64,000 bases of DNA, from positions 186,001 through 250,000 of the forward strand of contig NZ_VTOL01000006.1 in assembly GCF_009801115.1 (NCBI RefSeq), read 5' to 3'. A model generated the notes under the pieces. That model was given only the letters and a program-made list of their open reading frames with translations, did not search any database and was not told the DNA's origin. The translations under genes were made by a program, and so were the position numbers. This document shows positions 8,851 to 17,806 of this stretch, one piece after another (position 1 is the first letter of the stretch; each line of letters begins with the position of its first letter). The stretch comes from Dyadobacter sp. 3J3 (lineage in GTDB: Bacteria; Bacteroidota; Bacteroidia; Cytophagales; Spirosomataceae).

Positions 8851-9759
8851 TTATTGAGCCGGTTTTGTGAACTGATCAAGCTCCTCCTGTCCGGGAGTTT
8901 GTGTGCTGATACCGTTTTTGGGCACATCTGTACGGGAGGTCCATACAATAGCATTCAGTACCAGCATGCGGAAATCGTCATTTTTCCAATTTGCATGCAT
9001 GTGTCCGCCTGTGAATCCGAAACCTCTTCCCCCGGCTGGCCGCTCATATGCCCAGGCGATGATCTGCGGTTCCCTGTTTTTCAAAACAGCCTCCTTTACA
9101 AAGGGATTGTTGGTATGGGTTCCTTCCGTCCGGTTTAGCGTGGAGTCGGGCGGGAGCGCTTTCAGGATAGGTGTAATGTTTTTCATATCCTTCACAAAAC
9201 GCAGATGATAATACCATTCATCCATAACACCAAAAGGTTTCACCCCATTTGTGACAGGATGGTGAGGTAGCTTTTTTATGGCTGGTGTCCAGAAAGGGTT
9301 TACAGACCAGCCCGTTTCAAAATATCCTCCAACAAGATCACGGACTCTATCCGCGTCCTTTCCATTGGGTATTTCAAGTGTAAAATGAAGCATAACCAAC
9401 CCGGTTCCATTATTCATCAGGTTTTCTATTTCCGAAAGATGTGGAAGGAGGATGTGACCTTGTGCTCCCTCGCTGAAAATAACGATGGTAGCTGCATTCT
9501 TTAAAGCGCCTGGATCTTGCGGCCAGCCGTTGTGAAAAACAGCCGTGTCCATATCGGGCATGGCCTGTTTTAATTTTTGTGCAAGAAAACTGATGCCGCC
9601 ATTGTACTCATGTTGTCCCTTGGGATGACTATCAGCACTGGCAATGAAAATTACTTTTTTTCGATTTTCAGATTGAGAATTTTGCTGTGCATGGGCAAAA
9701 ATATCAATAAAAGAAAAAAGACATATCAGAATGAAAAACAGGTATTTTGTTAATATCAT
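8851..9759 (-). CDS. Secreted ThuA-like domain protein
   Basis: A 302-residue protein with an N-terminal signal peptide (cleaved about FAHAQQ) and a ThuA-like domain, a class I glutamine-amidotransferase-like fold found near sugar and keto-sugar genes. Recognisable pieces are FIASADSHPKGQHEY, VVIFSEGAQGH, GTGLVMLHFT, DEWYYHLRF and GFGFTGGHMHANW. Family members are linked to trehalose and polyol use and to plant-polysaccharide turnover in Bacteroidota, but the reaction is not established. The protein is probably periplasmic or outer-membrane associated. It is divergent from the metal-dependent hydrolase at 9943. Confidence 0.88.
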   Translation of the reverse strand: MILTKYLFFILICLFSFIDIFAHAQQNSQSENRKKVIFIASADSHPKGQHEYNGGISFLAQKLKQAMPDMDTAVFHNGWPQDPGALKNAATIVIFSEGAQGHILLPHLSEIENLMNNGTGLVMLHFTLEIPNGKDADRVRDLVGGYFETGWSVNPFWTPAIKKLPHHPVTNGVKPFGVMDEWYYHLRFVKDMKNITPILKALPPDSTLNRTEGTHTNNPFVKEAVLKNREPQIIAWAYERPAGGRGFGFTGGHMHANWKNDDFRMLVLNAIVWTSRTDVPKNGISTQTPGQEELDQFTKPAQ

Positions 9760-9912
9760 GATGCTTTGTTTAGAGCCAAATTGATAGCAAGTAATTCTTG
9801 GAACAAAGGATAAAAAACCAGACCAGGCACGGCGTCTGCTAAAATTTTATTAAATCAGAAATTTGGCCTTAAATAAATCGGCTAATGCAATGGAGGAAAG
9901 AAGCGTGTGCCA

Positions 9913-9920
9913 TATCTTTG
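9913..9920 (+). promoter_or_regulatory. Bacteroidota -7 element TATCTTTG
   Basis: A perfect match to TAnnTTTG lies 22 bp upstream of the ATG at 9943. No TTG is found at the usual -33 distance. Its position argues for the ATG at 9943 over the in-frame GTG at 9907. Confidence 0.45.
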
Positions 9921-9942
9921 GATAAAACAAATCAACCAGAAT

Positions 9943-10698
9943 ATGAAAATCAGACTTACTTTATTCTTACTGACCCTTTGTGCGGCTTCATGGGCGCAAC
10001 TTCCCGCAGCGGATGATATTAAAACTTCTAAAGGTCTTTTAAAAATCCAGCCGCTTAATCATGCCACGCTGGCAATGACCTGGAACGGAAAAACGATTTA
10101 TGCTGATCCATACGAAGGAGCAAAAACATTTGAAGGAATTGCAGCGCCGGATCTGATTTTGATTACAGACATCCACGGAGATCATTTTGATCCGGCTACC
10201 CTTGAAGCACTTGATTTGAGTCATGCGATATTGGTTGTACCACAAGCGGTTGCCGACAAAATGTCGGATAAAATCAAGGCAAAAGCTGTGGTGATCGGTA
10301 ATGGACAGACGATCAGCAAGCTGGATATTTCTATCACAGCGATCCCGATGTACAATCTTCCGGAAGCCGCAGATTCCAAACATACCAAGGGAAGAGGCAA
10401 TGGTTACGTACTAAAAATGGGTGGTAAAACTATTTATATCAGCGGTGATACGGCCGGGATTCCTGAAATGAGAAGTTTGAAAAATATCGATGTGGCTTTT
10501 GTTTGCATGAATTTGCCTTATACCATGGATGTTCCCGAAGCTGCTTCGGCGGTTCTTGATTTCAAACCAAAAATCATTTACCCGTACCACTACCGTGGAG
10601 CAAACGGATTTAGCGATACGGAAGCTTTCAAAAAACTGGTTAATGATTCCAACAAAGCAATTGATGTACGGTTACGTAACTGGTACGCAAAGAAATAA
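9943..10698 (+). CDS. Secreted metal-dependent hydrolase, metallo-beta-lactamase fold
   Basis: A 251-residue protein with a signal peptide (LLTLCAASWAQ) and a metallo-beta-lactamase-like domain of the Lactamase_B_3/UPF0173 type. The metal-binding motif is TDIHGDHFD near residues 73-81, with a later SGDTAGIPEM and a C-terminal YPYHYRG. The family hydrolyses diverse ester, lactone or phosphodiester bonds; the substrate here is unknown. The ATG at 9943 fits both the signal peptide and the upstream promoter element. A strong hairpin follows at 10723-10753. Confidence 0.87.
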   Translation: MKIRLTLFLLTLCAASWAQLPAADDIKTSKGLLKIQPLNHATLAMTWNGKTIYADPYEGAKTFEGIAAPDLILITDIHGDHFDPATLEALDLSHAILVVPQAVADKMSDKIKAKAVVIGNGQTISKLDISITAIPMYNLPEAADSKHTKGRGNGYVLKMGGKTIYISGDTAGIPEMRSLKNIDVAFVCMNLPYTMDVPEAASAVLDFKPKIIYPYHYRGANGFSDTEAFKKLVNDSNKAIDVRLRNWYAKK

Positions 10699-10722
10699 TT
10701 TTTGAAGAATATTAATTACTCA

Positions 10723-10753
10723 ATCCCCGGTGTTCAAAGTGAACGCCGGGGAT
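10723..10753 (+). terminator. Intrinsic terminator-like hairpin
   Basis: Arms CCCCGGTGTTC and GAACGCCGGGG pair with one G-U over a 5-base loop, 25 bp after the hydrolase stop codon. The following T-tract is weak. Confidence 0.6.
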
Positions 10754-10915
10754 TTGGCTTTATCATGCATTTGCTTGCACATATTTTTTGAGGGAATAAA
10801 AGACAATATATTTAAAATTTTACTTTGCACTTCAAAGTACTTTTCATATTTTTGATTGGTTAAATTCATATTTTTTGAATATTTAAGATTGTTGACGATT
10901 GAGTTCGGTTTATGT

Positions 10916-11674
10916 ATGAAGTACTTTGTGAAAAAGTCATCCGTTGTACGAGAAATTTGGGGCAAGGCGGATTATATACTTTTTATTTTTGCAGGAGCTT
11001 CCGCTGAATTTGCCTTAAACAAATCAGTTGACTGGCTTTATTTTACAGGCCGCCTTCCGGCTGATCCGCTGGGCCGACTTTTTTCAACGGTTGCCTATGC
11101 ACGTCAAATTGTTTTCTCCGAATATGATGCTGCTCTTATTGCGATTGATAAAATCTCAGCCATTCATCAGGGCGTTGAGCAGCAGCGTGGTGCGCAGATA
11201 CCGGACTGGGCCTACCGGGATGTTTTATTTATGCTGATCGATTATTCGATTCGTTCGTTTGAACTTTTGGAGCGAAAGCTGACAGACCCGGAAAAGGAGG
11301 AAGTTTTTCAGACGTTCTTACAGGTAGGATTAAGAATGAAAATTTCCGGACTCCCCCAAAGTTTTGATGAATGGAAAAGTATGCGGGAGCAACATCTTCT
11401 GGATGATCTTTTGAAGGGCGATTTTACTATGGATTTATACAAACAATATAAAAAACATCTTGGCATTTTTAGGTATTACATGCTGATGCAGGTACAGGTA
11501 CTGGTGGTTCCTGATCATGTAAATCACTTGCTATCCCTTGGTAAAATTCCATGGCTCCTTCCGGTTTTAAAGGGTTATAAATTGACAAGGCTTTTAGGTT
11601 TTGAAAAATTGATCCGCAACGCCTTACTTCCTGCTGATTACAAAGCTCAGGTTATAGCTTTGGACAAAATCTGA
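10916..11674 (+). CDS. Oxygenase MpaB / DUF2236 family protein
   Basis: About 252 residues matching the DUF2236 (MpaB, latex-clearing oxygenase-related) pattern: FAGASAEFALN near the start, GRLFSTVAYARQIVF, then a long helical region with HQGVEQQRG and FMLIDYSIRSFELLE. Some family members are haem-dependent oxygenases; the substrate of this one is unknown. No signal peptide is clear, although DYILFIFAGASAEFAL is hydrophobic. The ATG at 10916 is chosen over a TTG 60 bp upstream because the upstream codons are not family-like. It is flanked by unrelated genes. Confidence 0.75.
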   Translation: MKYFVKKSSVVREIWGKADYILFIFAGASAEFALNKSVDWLYFTGRLPADPLGRLFSTVAYARQIVFSEYDAALIAIDKISAIHQGVEQQRGAQIPDWAYRDVLFMLIDYSIRSFELLERKLTDPEKEEVFQTFLQVGLRMKISGLPQSFDEWKSMREQHLLDDLLKGDFTMDLYKQYKKHLGIFRYYMLMQVQVLVVPDHVNHLLSLGKIPWLLPVLKGYKLTRLLGFEKLIRNALLPADYKAQVIALDKI

Positions 11675-11746
11675 AAAAACTATCTTGCGGTTACAACCAA
11701 TAATAAGTATGAGGGTCTATGGTATTAACTAAACCGTATTGACATC

Positions 11747-12433
11747 ATGAAAAAAACTGTATTTGGAATCCTTTTTGCCTTCATTTTAATTGTTTCCGGA
11801 TGTCAGATGGATGTATCGCCGGATAATGTTGAGCCCATCGTTGATCCAAGGCCTATCGTGGTTATTTCCCGGGATAGTATTTCTTCGGGCGATTACCTTG
11901 GCATGGCGATTAACGGAAAAGCGGAAAATATTTATTCGGCAGTTCAATCCCTCCAAAAATCAAAGGGCGTCTCCTATTTGAATATCGTCAGTAATTTTTC
12001 AATGGAACTTATCGATTTACAAAACCGTCTCGCATTGTACCAATATATTTTGTTTGACGAAAGTAAGGGAACAGATTCTGGGATACAGCTTAATCTTGAA
12101 TCTGGTAAAGTCAAAAGTATTTATTTAAACAGCGGAAAGCAGCTTACACAATGGCCTGAAAAACTAAATTCTGAATCGGCGATCAGGGTTGGAGATCCGG
12201 CAGAAAAACTTTACGGAAAATTTATAGTCATCCGAAATAAAAGTCAGTATGCTTCCAAGTTTGAGCGTATTTTGTTAGCAACAAAGGATTTATCTTTGTC
12301 TTATGATCCTTTGATGGCAAAATCGCCACAATGGTATTTTGCTTATTCCATTGGATCGGATGTACATGAAATGGTGAAAATAAATTTCCACGCCGGAAAT
12401 GTTAGCAGCATTATAGTGGAACGGTACAAATGA
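11747..12433 (+). CDS. Hypothetical lipoprotein
   Basis: A 228-residue protein with a lipoprotein signal peptide: basic start MKKTV, hydrophobic core and lipobox LIVSGC with Cys near residue 19. The mature part contains no motif I recognise. It is rich in polar residues and predicted beta strands. After lipidation it would sit on the periplasmic or outer membrane. It follows the DUF2236 gene on the same strand by about 70 bp, which could mean co-transcription. Confidence 0.7.
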   Translation: MKKTVFGILFAFILIVSGCQMDVSPDNVEPIVDPRPIVVISRDSISSGDYLGMAINGKAENIYSAVQSLQKSKGVSYLNIVSNFSMELIDLQNRLALYQYILFDESKGTDSGIQLNLESGKVKSIYLNSGKQLTQWPEKLNSESAIRVGDPAEKLYGKFIVIRNKSQYASKFERILLATKDLSLSYDPLMAKSPQWYFAYSIGSDVHEMVKINFHAGNVSSIIVERYK

Positions 12434-12680
12434 TATAAGTTTTTGTGAGCGGAAAAGTTTCCGGGATATTTACTTTTTTATGATCTTTTTTTGCGAGAGC
12501 TAATGTCTTTACAGCGAATGCTTCATCAGGCTACCGGCTACCAGATGAATGCAAAAACCAAATTTTAGCCCGAATTCCCCATCCATAGCAACATCCGCAA
12601 GCCGAGGTAAAATACTAATATATTTTATGTTGTGATATGACTTAATATAAATTGGGGAACAAAGAAATTATTTAATCATG

Positions 12681-12717
12681 AAAAAGCCAGGTCAAGCAAA
12701 ATTTGACCTGGCTTTTT
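12681..12717 (-). terminator. Strong intrinsic terminator
   Basis: A 15-bp perfect stem (AAAAAGCCAGGTCAA with TTGACCTGGCTTTTT) and 7-base loop, with T-runs readable from both sides. It sits 14 bp beyond the stop of the minus-strand gene at 12731-13009, which supports that gene over the overlapping plus-strand frame. Confidence 0.85.
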
Positions 12718-12730
12718 CAATTCCGTTTCC

Positions 12731-13009
12731 TCAAACTGCGCAATGCGCGAATATAACGTTACTATTATTCCACATTGGGTATCTTCTAGCCGCGGTATTT
12801 CTCGGCTTGGTTTTCACAAATGTTTCGGTAACTATTGATTCATTATCTGTCTTTTCAATATATTCTTCAAGTAAGGCAATAGAGCTGTTCAAAGACGAAA
12901 GGCTGATGCCTGCATCATTAAGCGTATGGAACAGACCTCTTAGTACAGCAAGATCTGTCTTTGCCATCAATAAGTTTTCAGGATTTGTTCCGAAAGATTC
13001 AAGATTCAT
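12731..13009 (-). CDS. Small hypothetical protein
   Basis: A 92-residue protein of unknown function. The N-terminal two thirds look helical (KTDLAVLRGLFHTLNDAGIS, LNSSIALLEEYIEK), followed by a basic, probably disordered tail. There is no signal peptide or membrane segment. It is preferred over the overlapping plus-strand frame 12678-13049 because its composition is soluble and protein-like and because a strong terminator lies directly after its stop. It is isolated, with about 250 bp of non-coding sequence on each side. Confidence 0.55.
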   Translation of the reverse strand: MNLESFGTNPENLLMAKTDLAVLRGLFHTLNDAGISLSSLNSSIALLEEYIEKTDNESIVTETFVKTKPRNTAARRYPMWNNSNVIFAHCAV

Positions 13010-13252
13010 TTTTTTATTATTAAGCTGGTTATTTAGTTGTGATTCTTAATAATAAAAAAGTGTACCAAGGGAGGAGAAGTGGGGGAGGTGTGATTTATCA
13101 AAGATCGAATTTTGCAAGCAAATAACGTGAATCTTTGGTGTCAGAATAAATACTGCAACCTAATGATATTCAAATATATACCAGTCAAGCTATTTCAAAA
13201 ACCATCCAGAAGGCAGGGCAAGTAACCGCAGAGTTGAATTGGTAATAAAATA

Positions 13253-13292
13253 AAAAAGCCGTTAACCGGATATGTCCGGGTAGCGGCTTTTT
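13253..13292 (-). terminator. Intrinsic terminator of the methyltransferase gene
   Basis: An 18-bp stem with two non-Watson-Crick positions and a TATG loop, flanked by A/T runs, directly after the stop of the gene ending at 13294. Confidence 0.8.
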
Positions 13293-13293
13293 G

Positions 13294-13920
13294 TTATTCC
13301 TGAGAATGTCTTTTCTGAATTGCATCTTTATCAACCAGAATTCCCAAGCCATTTAGAAGCGGATAATTGTATAAACTTTGTCCGGTTTCAATAGCAATAT
13401 CAATGGCGGCCTGCCTTACTTCAGGGAAACTCTCGGTGTCATGAAAAACCGTACAGTCGGAATGCCGGGCTGCCCATAATCCACATTCGTATGTTTCTTC
13501 ATATTGGTGAACTATATCAATATGGGCAAGATTGTAGCGGGACTTATCCTTTTTTATCCAGTCCCTGTAATCGGATTTGAATAATCTTATGTTCCTATGT
13601 TCCGCGAGAATTGCTTTTGTTTCCTCAAAGTGATCTACTTTTTCACCGGAAAGCGATTTGGAATCAAATGTATCAATGCCGGTCACTCTTTCAAAATAAT
13701 TGGAAAAAGAAGCAATTGAAAAGCCAAATCCCACTCCAAATTCTATACAAGATATGCGTTCCAGGTCAAATCCGTCGAGAATATCTTCTATAATTAATTC
13801 CAGACCTTTCCATGCTGAAATTACATCGGGAAGGTTTTTAGGTTTTATGAGCTTGGCAGGTTTGTATATCGGGATATAATTTTTTTTGAACGTCTTTTTT
13901 ATAGTTTGTTCGGCATCCAT
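13294..13920 (-). CDS. Class I SAM-dependent methyltransferase-like protein
   Basis: A 208-residue protein with a Rossmann methyltransferase core. Motif I is CIEFGVGFGFSIASF near residues 58-72 and an acidic residue follows the next strand (VTGIDTFD). LAHIDIVHQYEETYECG resembles the Methyltransf_24 group, which acts on small molecules or sugars. No signal peptide is seen. The methyl acceptor cannot be predicted. The gene is monocistronic, ending at a strong terminator. Confidence 0.75.
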   Translation of the reverse strand: MDAEQTIKKTFKKNYIPIYKPAKLIKPKNLPDVISAWKGLELIIEDILDGFDLERISCIEFGVGFGFSIASFSNYFERVTGIDTFDSKSLSGEKVDHFEETKAILAEHRNIRLFKSDYRDWIKKDKSRYNLAHIDIVHQYEETYECGLWAARHSDCTVFHDTESFPEVRQAAIDIAIETGQSLYNYPLLNGLGILVDKDAIQKRHSQE

Positions 13921-14048
13921 GAATTTAAAATAAAGTGAGAATCAATTTTAGCTGACAAAAGACTAATACTTTTTTGGTTACTTAACGCAAATAGCCCAAA
14001 ATTTATTTAACGGTACGCTTTTGTCAAAATTGATTAAAAATCTGATCA

Positions 14049-14693
14049 CTAATTTTTCACAATGCGCAGGTTTTTAACTTTGGCTTCTTCTAGGACATCC
14101 GGATTATGCGAACAAATAAATACACCGGCAATAATTTTGTCAGGAAGATTATCCATTTGATGCGAGCCTACAACTTTCAATGTCTCCCCTTTTTTTGCAG
14201 CCCACATGGTATATTCCTTACCTTTTCTTTGAAGTTGTACTGTTTGTACATCCTTTTCTTTGCTGAAAATTTCGTCTTCCGGATCACGCATTTTATCACC
14301 TTTTGCAACACGCCACTGCAATACCGTCAGGCCATCACCGTGTAATACCGCACTTACATGCGATGCATTGTCGTAAAGTGACTCTCTGATCATCCAGCCA
14401 ACTTTTCTATGCGGATCTTTACCAGTCCCGACAAATTCAAAATCGGCTGTCATCGTAAAATCTCCTTCAAGTTCTTTGTAAAGAAACTGGAATTCGTCTC
14501 TTTCAAACCAGATATTATATCCAGAACCTTTCAGCGTATAAGTTTTAGAGTTCTTGTCGTATGTGGAAGAGCCCGTAAGTTTGGGATTTCCAATATCGGT
14601 AGTCATTTTAAATTCACCAATTTTTTTAATCAAGACAAAACCAGACAGCAAAGCTATTGCAATGACTGAAACGAAGATTTTTTTGGAATTCAT
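14049..14693 (-). CDS. Exported DUF1349-like concanavalin-fold protein
   Basis: A 214-residue protein with an N-terminal hydrophobic export segment (VSVIAIALLSGFVLI). The rest resembles DUF1349 or laminin-G-like beta-sandwich proteins: GDFTMTADFEFVG, KVGWMIRESL, SHVSAVLHGDGLTVLQWR and a C-terminal AKVKNLRIV. Such domains bind carbohydrates or stand beside glycosidases. No catalytic residues can be assigned. In this window it lies upstream of, and divergent from, a Tat-exported Gfo/Idh/MocA oxidoreductase, which fits a role in sugar processing outside the cytoplasm; that is inference from position. Confidence 0.7.
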   Translation of the reverse strand: MNSKKIFVSVIAIALLSGFVLIKKIGEFKMTTDIGNPKLTGSSTYDKNSKTYTLKGSGYNIWFERDEFQFLYKELEGDFTMTADFEFVGTGKDPHRKVGWMIRESLYDNASHVSAVLHGDGLTVLQWRVAKGDKMRDPEDEIFSKEKDVQTVQLQRKGKEYTMWAAKKGETLKVVGSHQMDNLPDKIIAGVFICSHNPDVLEEAKVKNLRIVKN

Positions 14694-14897
14694 GTTTTCG
14701 AAGAAAGTATCAGAAGTTGATTTATTATCGGTTAAATGTACATTTTTTTAGATAATTAGTGATACCATCTGAATGTTAAATCTGCGATACTTCAAAAAAA
14801 TCGATTAGGCTATCGAAGTATTTTACAAAGTCATCCTGCTTTATTGATAGAATGTAATTTATTAAACCGGCGTAAGCTGCCTGAAAACCTATCTTAG

Positions 14898-16265
14898 ATG
14901 AATCATTTTAATATCAATCGCCGGCAATTTCTCTACGGAGCTACGGCCTCGCTTGCACTTAGTACTTTTGGTGCGCGTGGAATGGATTTAATTAATCCGG
15001 CAAAACCTTTTCGCGTGGGACTGATCGGGACAGGATGGTATGGCAAAAGTGATTTATTCCGGCTTATGCAGGTAGCTCCTGTGGAAGTGATTGCACTTTG
15101 TGATGTTGATAAAAATCAGCTTTCAGAGGCAGCCAAGCTGGTTACACAACGACAGAAATCTGGTAAAACTCCGAGGCTGTACGGTAATTATCAAAAAATG
15201 TTAGCTGAGAATCAGCTTGATATTGTGCTTATAGGCACACCGGATCACTGGCATTCCCTTCAAATGATTGATGCCGTGAAAGCCGGTGCAAATGTTTATG
15301 TGCAAAAACCGATTAGTGTTGATGTGATGGAAGGAGAGGCCATGGTGGCGGCTGCGCGAAAGTATAATAAGGTTGTGCAGGTAGGCACGCAGCGGAAAAG
15401 CACCCCACATTTAATTGAAGCGAAGAAGAAAATTGTTGACGCAGGTTTGCTCGGGAAAATTTCCCATGTGGAAATGTGCTGTTATTATCATATGAAAGCC
15501 AATGGAAATCCTCCGGTCCAGGCCGTTCCGGATTTTCTGGATTATGAAATGTGGACCGGCCCGGCTCCGCTGCGTCCTTATGATGGTTCCCCGCACGTGC
15601 GTTGGTGGCGGACTTTTATGGAATATGGAAATGGAATTATGGGAGATATGTGTATCCACATGTTTGATACCGTCCGTTGGATGTTGAAACTCGGCTGGCC
15701 AAATAAAATCAGTTCAACCGGCGGAATTTATGTTCAGAAGGAGGGGAAATCCAATATTGCGGATACGCAATCTGCTATTTTTGAGTATGATGAACTGAAT
15801 TGCGTCTGGCAGCACAGGTCCTGGGGAACGCCGGCAGATCCTGAGTATCCGTGGTCTTTCACACTTTTTGGAGAAAAGGGGACATTGAGAGCCAGTACAA
15901 TGTCTTATGATTTTACCCCTGAAGGAAAGGGTGAAAAAATCCATGGAGATTGTGTGTTTGAAAAGGAAAAGTATCCGGAGGATCTTAAAGAAGATAAAAT
16001 CGAATTAAATGCAGCTCCGGCAACCCGTTTGCATATGCTCGATTTTATAAGCTCAATAGATAATAGCAGCCGGCCGGTTGCCGATATCCAGGAAGGTCAT
16101 ATTTCTACGGCGAGCTGTATCATGGCTAATCTGTCGATGAAAACCGGGCGGCCAATTGTTTACGATCCAAAGAAACGGGAAATTGTCGGAGATAGGGAAG
16201 CGAATGCATTATTGACGCGTCCTTACCGCGATCCTTATAAACATCCGCATCACGACAGGGTTTAG
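14898..16265 (+). CDS. Tat-exported Gfo/Idh/MocA family oxidoreductase
   Basis: A 455-residue NAD(P)-dependent oxidoreductase. The N-terminus carries a twin-arginine signal (RRQFLYGATASLALSTFGAR). It is followed by a Rossmann motif RVGLIGTGWYGKSDL near 38-52, an acidic strand end (ALCDVD) and the family motif QKPISV in place of EKP. The C-terminal part has the Gfo/Idh/MocA alpha/beta domain with GIMGDMCIHMFDTVRWML. Related Bacteroidota enzymes oxidise or reduce sugars and glycosides, including 3-keto intermediates. Tat export implies cofactor loading in the cytoplasm before transport to the periplasm. Confidence 0.9.
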   Translation: MNHFNINRRQFLYGATASLALSTFGARGMDLINPAKPFRVGLIGTGWYGKSDLFRLMQVAPVEVIALCDVDKNQLSEAAKLVTQRQKSGKTPRLYGNYQKMLAENQLDIVLIGTPDHWHSLQMIDAVKAGANVYVQKPISVDVMEGEAMVAAARKYNKVVQVGTQRKSTPHLIEAKKKIVDAGLLGKISHVEMCCYYHMKANGNPPVQAVPDFLDYEMWTGPAPLRPYDGSPHVRWWRTFMEYGNGIMGDMCIHMFDTVRWMLKLGWPNKISSTGGIYVQKEGKSNIADTQSAIFEYDELNCVWQHRSWGTPADPEYPWSFTLFGEKGTLRASTMSYDFTPEGKGEKIHGDCVFEKEKYPEDLKEDKIELNAAPATRLHMLDFISSIDNSSRPVADIQEGHISTASCIMANLSMKTGRPIVYDPKKREIVGDREANALLTRPYRDPYKHPHHDRV

Positions 16266-16454
16266 GAGAAAAATTAAATCGATTGCAGTTGCGCTACGCA
16301 GAAGATCTTTGCGAAGCGCAACTTTTTTAATGGATTTATCTATTTCATCTATCCTAAAAAAATCGCTTCAATAACCAATATTTAAAATTCTTTTTTTTAA
16401 AATTTAAACCATACTGCATTTTTATGTGATTCCCAAAATTTGTTGCCGGGAATA

Positions 16455-16491
16455 ACTCCCATCCGGGAGTAATGAAGTATTTTTATCTTTG
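16455..16491 (+). promoter_or_regulatory. Hairpin and -7 element upstream of the lycopene cyclase gene
   Basis: A perfect TAnnTTTG element (TATCTTTG, 16484-16491) lies 20 bp before the ATG at 16512. A perfect small palindrome, ACTCCC-ATCC-GGGAGT (16455-16470), sits where the -33 region should be. There is no TTG at the normal distance. The palindrome could be an operator. Confidence 0.4.
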
Positions 16492-16511
16492 GAAGATTTT
16501 AAAACTCGTTG

Positions 16512-17669
16512 ATGCAGACAAAAAACTACGACATCATTATTTGTGGAGGAGGCATGGCCGGGCTCAGCCTTGTTTATCGCGCTTTGAAAGAGAAAGTCTG
16601 GGTTTCGGAAAGAATCCTGATTATTGATAAAGACGGTAAAGACAAAAATGACCGGACCTGGTGTTTCTGGCAACAAGAGGGAATCCAAAACGAGTTTGAA
16701 GATGTCGTTTATAAACGGTGGAAAGACCTTTTATTTTTCTCCAATAAAGAAGAAAAATTAAAACTTGATACGGGTTCTTATGTTTATAAAATGATCAGAA
16801 GTATTGATTTCTATAAGCACGTTCTCAATTATATCCGTCAATCTGATCAGGTTGATTTTATTTGCCAGGATATTATTTCAATCGGAAATCTTGGAAATAA
16901 TGCGGTTGTTAAAACCACTGAATCAGTATTTGAATCAAGATATATTTTCAACTCCATTTATAAAAAACCGCAGTTAAATCCGGAGAACCAGTATTTTATT
17001 CAGCATTTCAAAGGGATAACGATCCGTACAACTCAGTTCAAAACAGATCCTTCCGAAATGTTCTTTATGGATTTCAGGACTACACAGGAAAATGGTACTA
17101 CGTTTTTTTATACGCTTCCTTTAAGCCAAAATGAAATATTTGTTGAATACACCTTGTTTTCAAAATCATTACTGAAACCTGAGGAGTATAATGCCAAAAT
17201 CAAAATTTATCTTTCTGAAATATTGCAAATAGATGATTTTGAAATTATCGAAGAAGAATTCGGCGCGATTCCGATGACAGATTTTTCGTTTGAAAGAAGA
17301 TCCGGAAATGTAATGAATATTGGAAGTGCCGGCGGAGATACACGGGCATCCACGGGTTATACTTTTTTAAATACACAAAAAACAATCTCGAAAATTCTGA
17401 ATTCATATAAAAAAAACAATCATCCGTTTTTTGAAAAAGAAAATATAAACAACAAACATAAAGTCCTGGATGCTACTATCCTGAATGTTTTAAACAATGG
17501 GATTTATAAAGGGGACGAAATTTTTACAGACCTGTTCAACCACGTCAAAGCGAAAACTATTTTCGCCTTTCTGGATGGAGAAAGTACACTTCCGGATGAT
17601 TTGAAAATAATGTCGAGCCTTAAAGCAAAGTATTTTATTGGTCCTTTTTTGAAAGTGATTACCAAATGA
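16512..17669 (+). CDS. crtY: Lycopene cyclase (CrtY/CrtL type)
   Basis: A 385-residue flavoprotein of the lycopene beta-cyclase family, which forms beta-ionone rings on lycopene at the inner membrane. Seen are the N-terminal dinucleotide motif IIICGGGMAGLSLVY, the conserved DRTWCFW near residue 42-48, FFMDFRT, FFYTLPLS and SAGGDTRASTGYTF. These are family hallmarks. The ATG at 16512 is chosen; a TTG directly before it is in frame. No other carotenoid gene (crtB, crtI, crtZ) occurs in the window, so the rest of the pathway must lie elsewhere. The A/T-rich codon use fits the neighbouring genes. Confidence 0.88.
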   Translation: MQTKNYDIIICGGGMAGLSLVYRALKEKVWVSERILIIDKDGKDKNDRTWCFWQQEGIQNEFEDVVYKRWKDLLFFSNKEEKLKLDTGSYVYKMIRSIDFYKHVLNYIRQSDQVDFICQDIISIGNLGNNAVVKTTESVFESRYIFNSIYKKPQLNPENQYFIQHFKGITIRTTQFKTDPSEMFFMDFRTTQENGTTFFYTLPLSQNEIFVEYTLFSKSLLKPEEYNAKIKIYLSEILQIDDFEIIEEEFGAIPMTDFSFERRSGNVMNIGSAGGDTRASTGYTFLNTQKTISKILNSYKKNNHPFFEKENINNKHKVLDATILNVLNNGIYKGDEIFTDLFNHVKAKTIFAFLDGESTLPDDLKIMSSLKAKYFIGPFLKVITK

Positions 17670-17806
17670 GTTGTTTTGACAACAATCATTTTTAAAACTG
17701 TTTTATATCATTTCGTGGTAATGTTGTAAAATAAGATTATTCTAAGATTTTCGGAACTTACACCACTTTCAGATGGTTTATTGGATGTAAGTTCTGTTAA
17801 AAGTGC

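Noticed and set aside
10720..10965. Minus-strand 81-codon frame between the hydrolase and DUF2236 genes
   Set aside because: Overlaps the terminator and the start of the DUF2236 gene; composition is unlike a real protein.
12678..13049. Plus-strand frame of 123 codons opposite the gene at 12731-13009
   Set aside because: It begins inside the terminator hairpin and is rich in Leu, Phe and Ser like an antisense shadow; the minus-strand frame is more protein-like and ends at that terminator.
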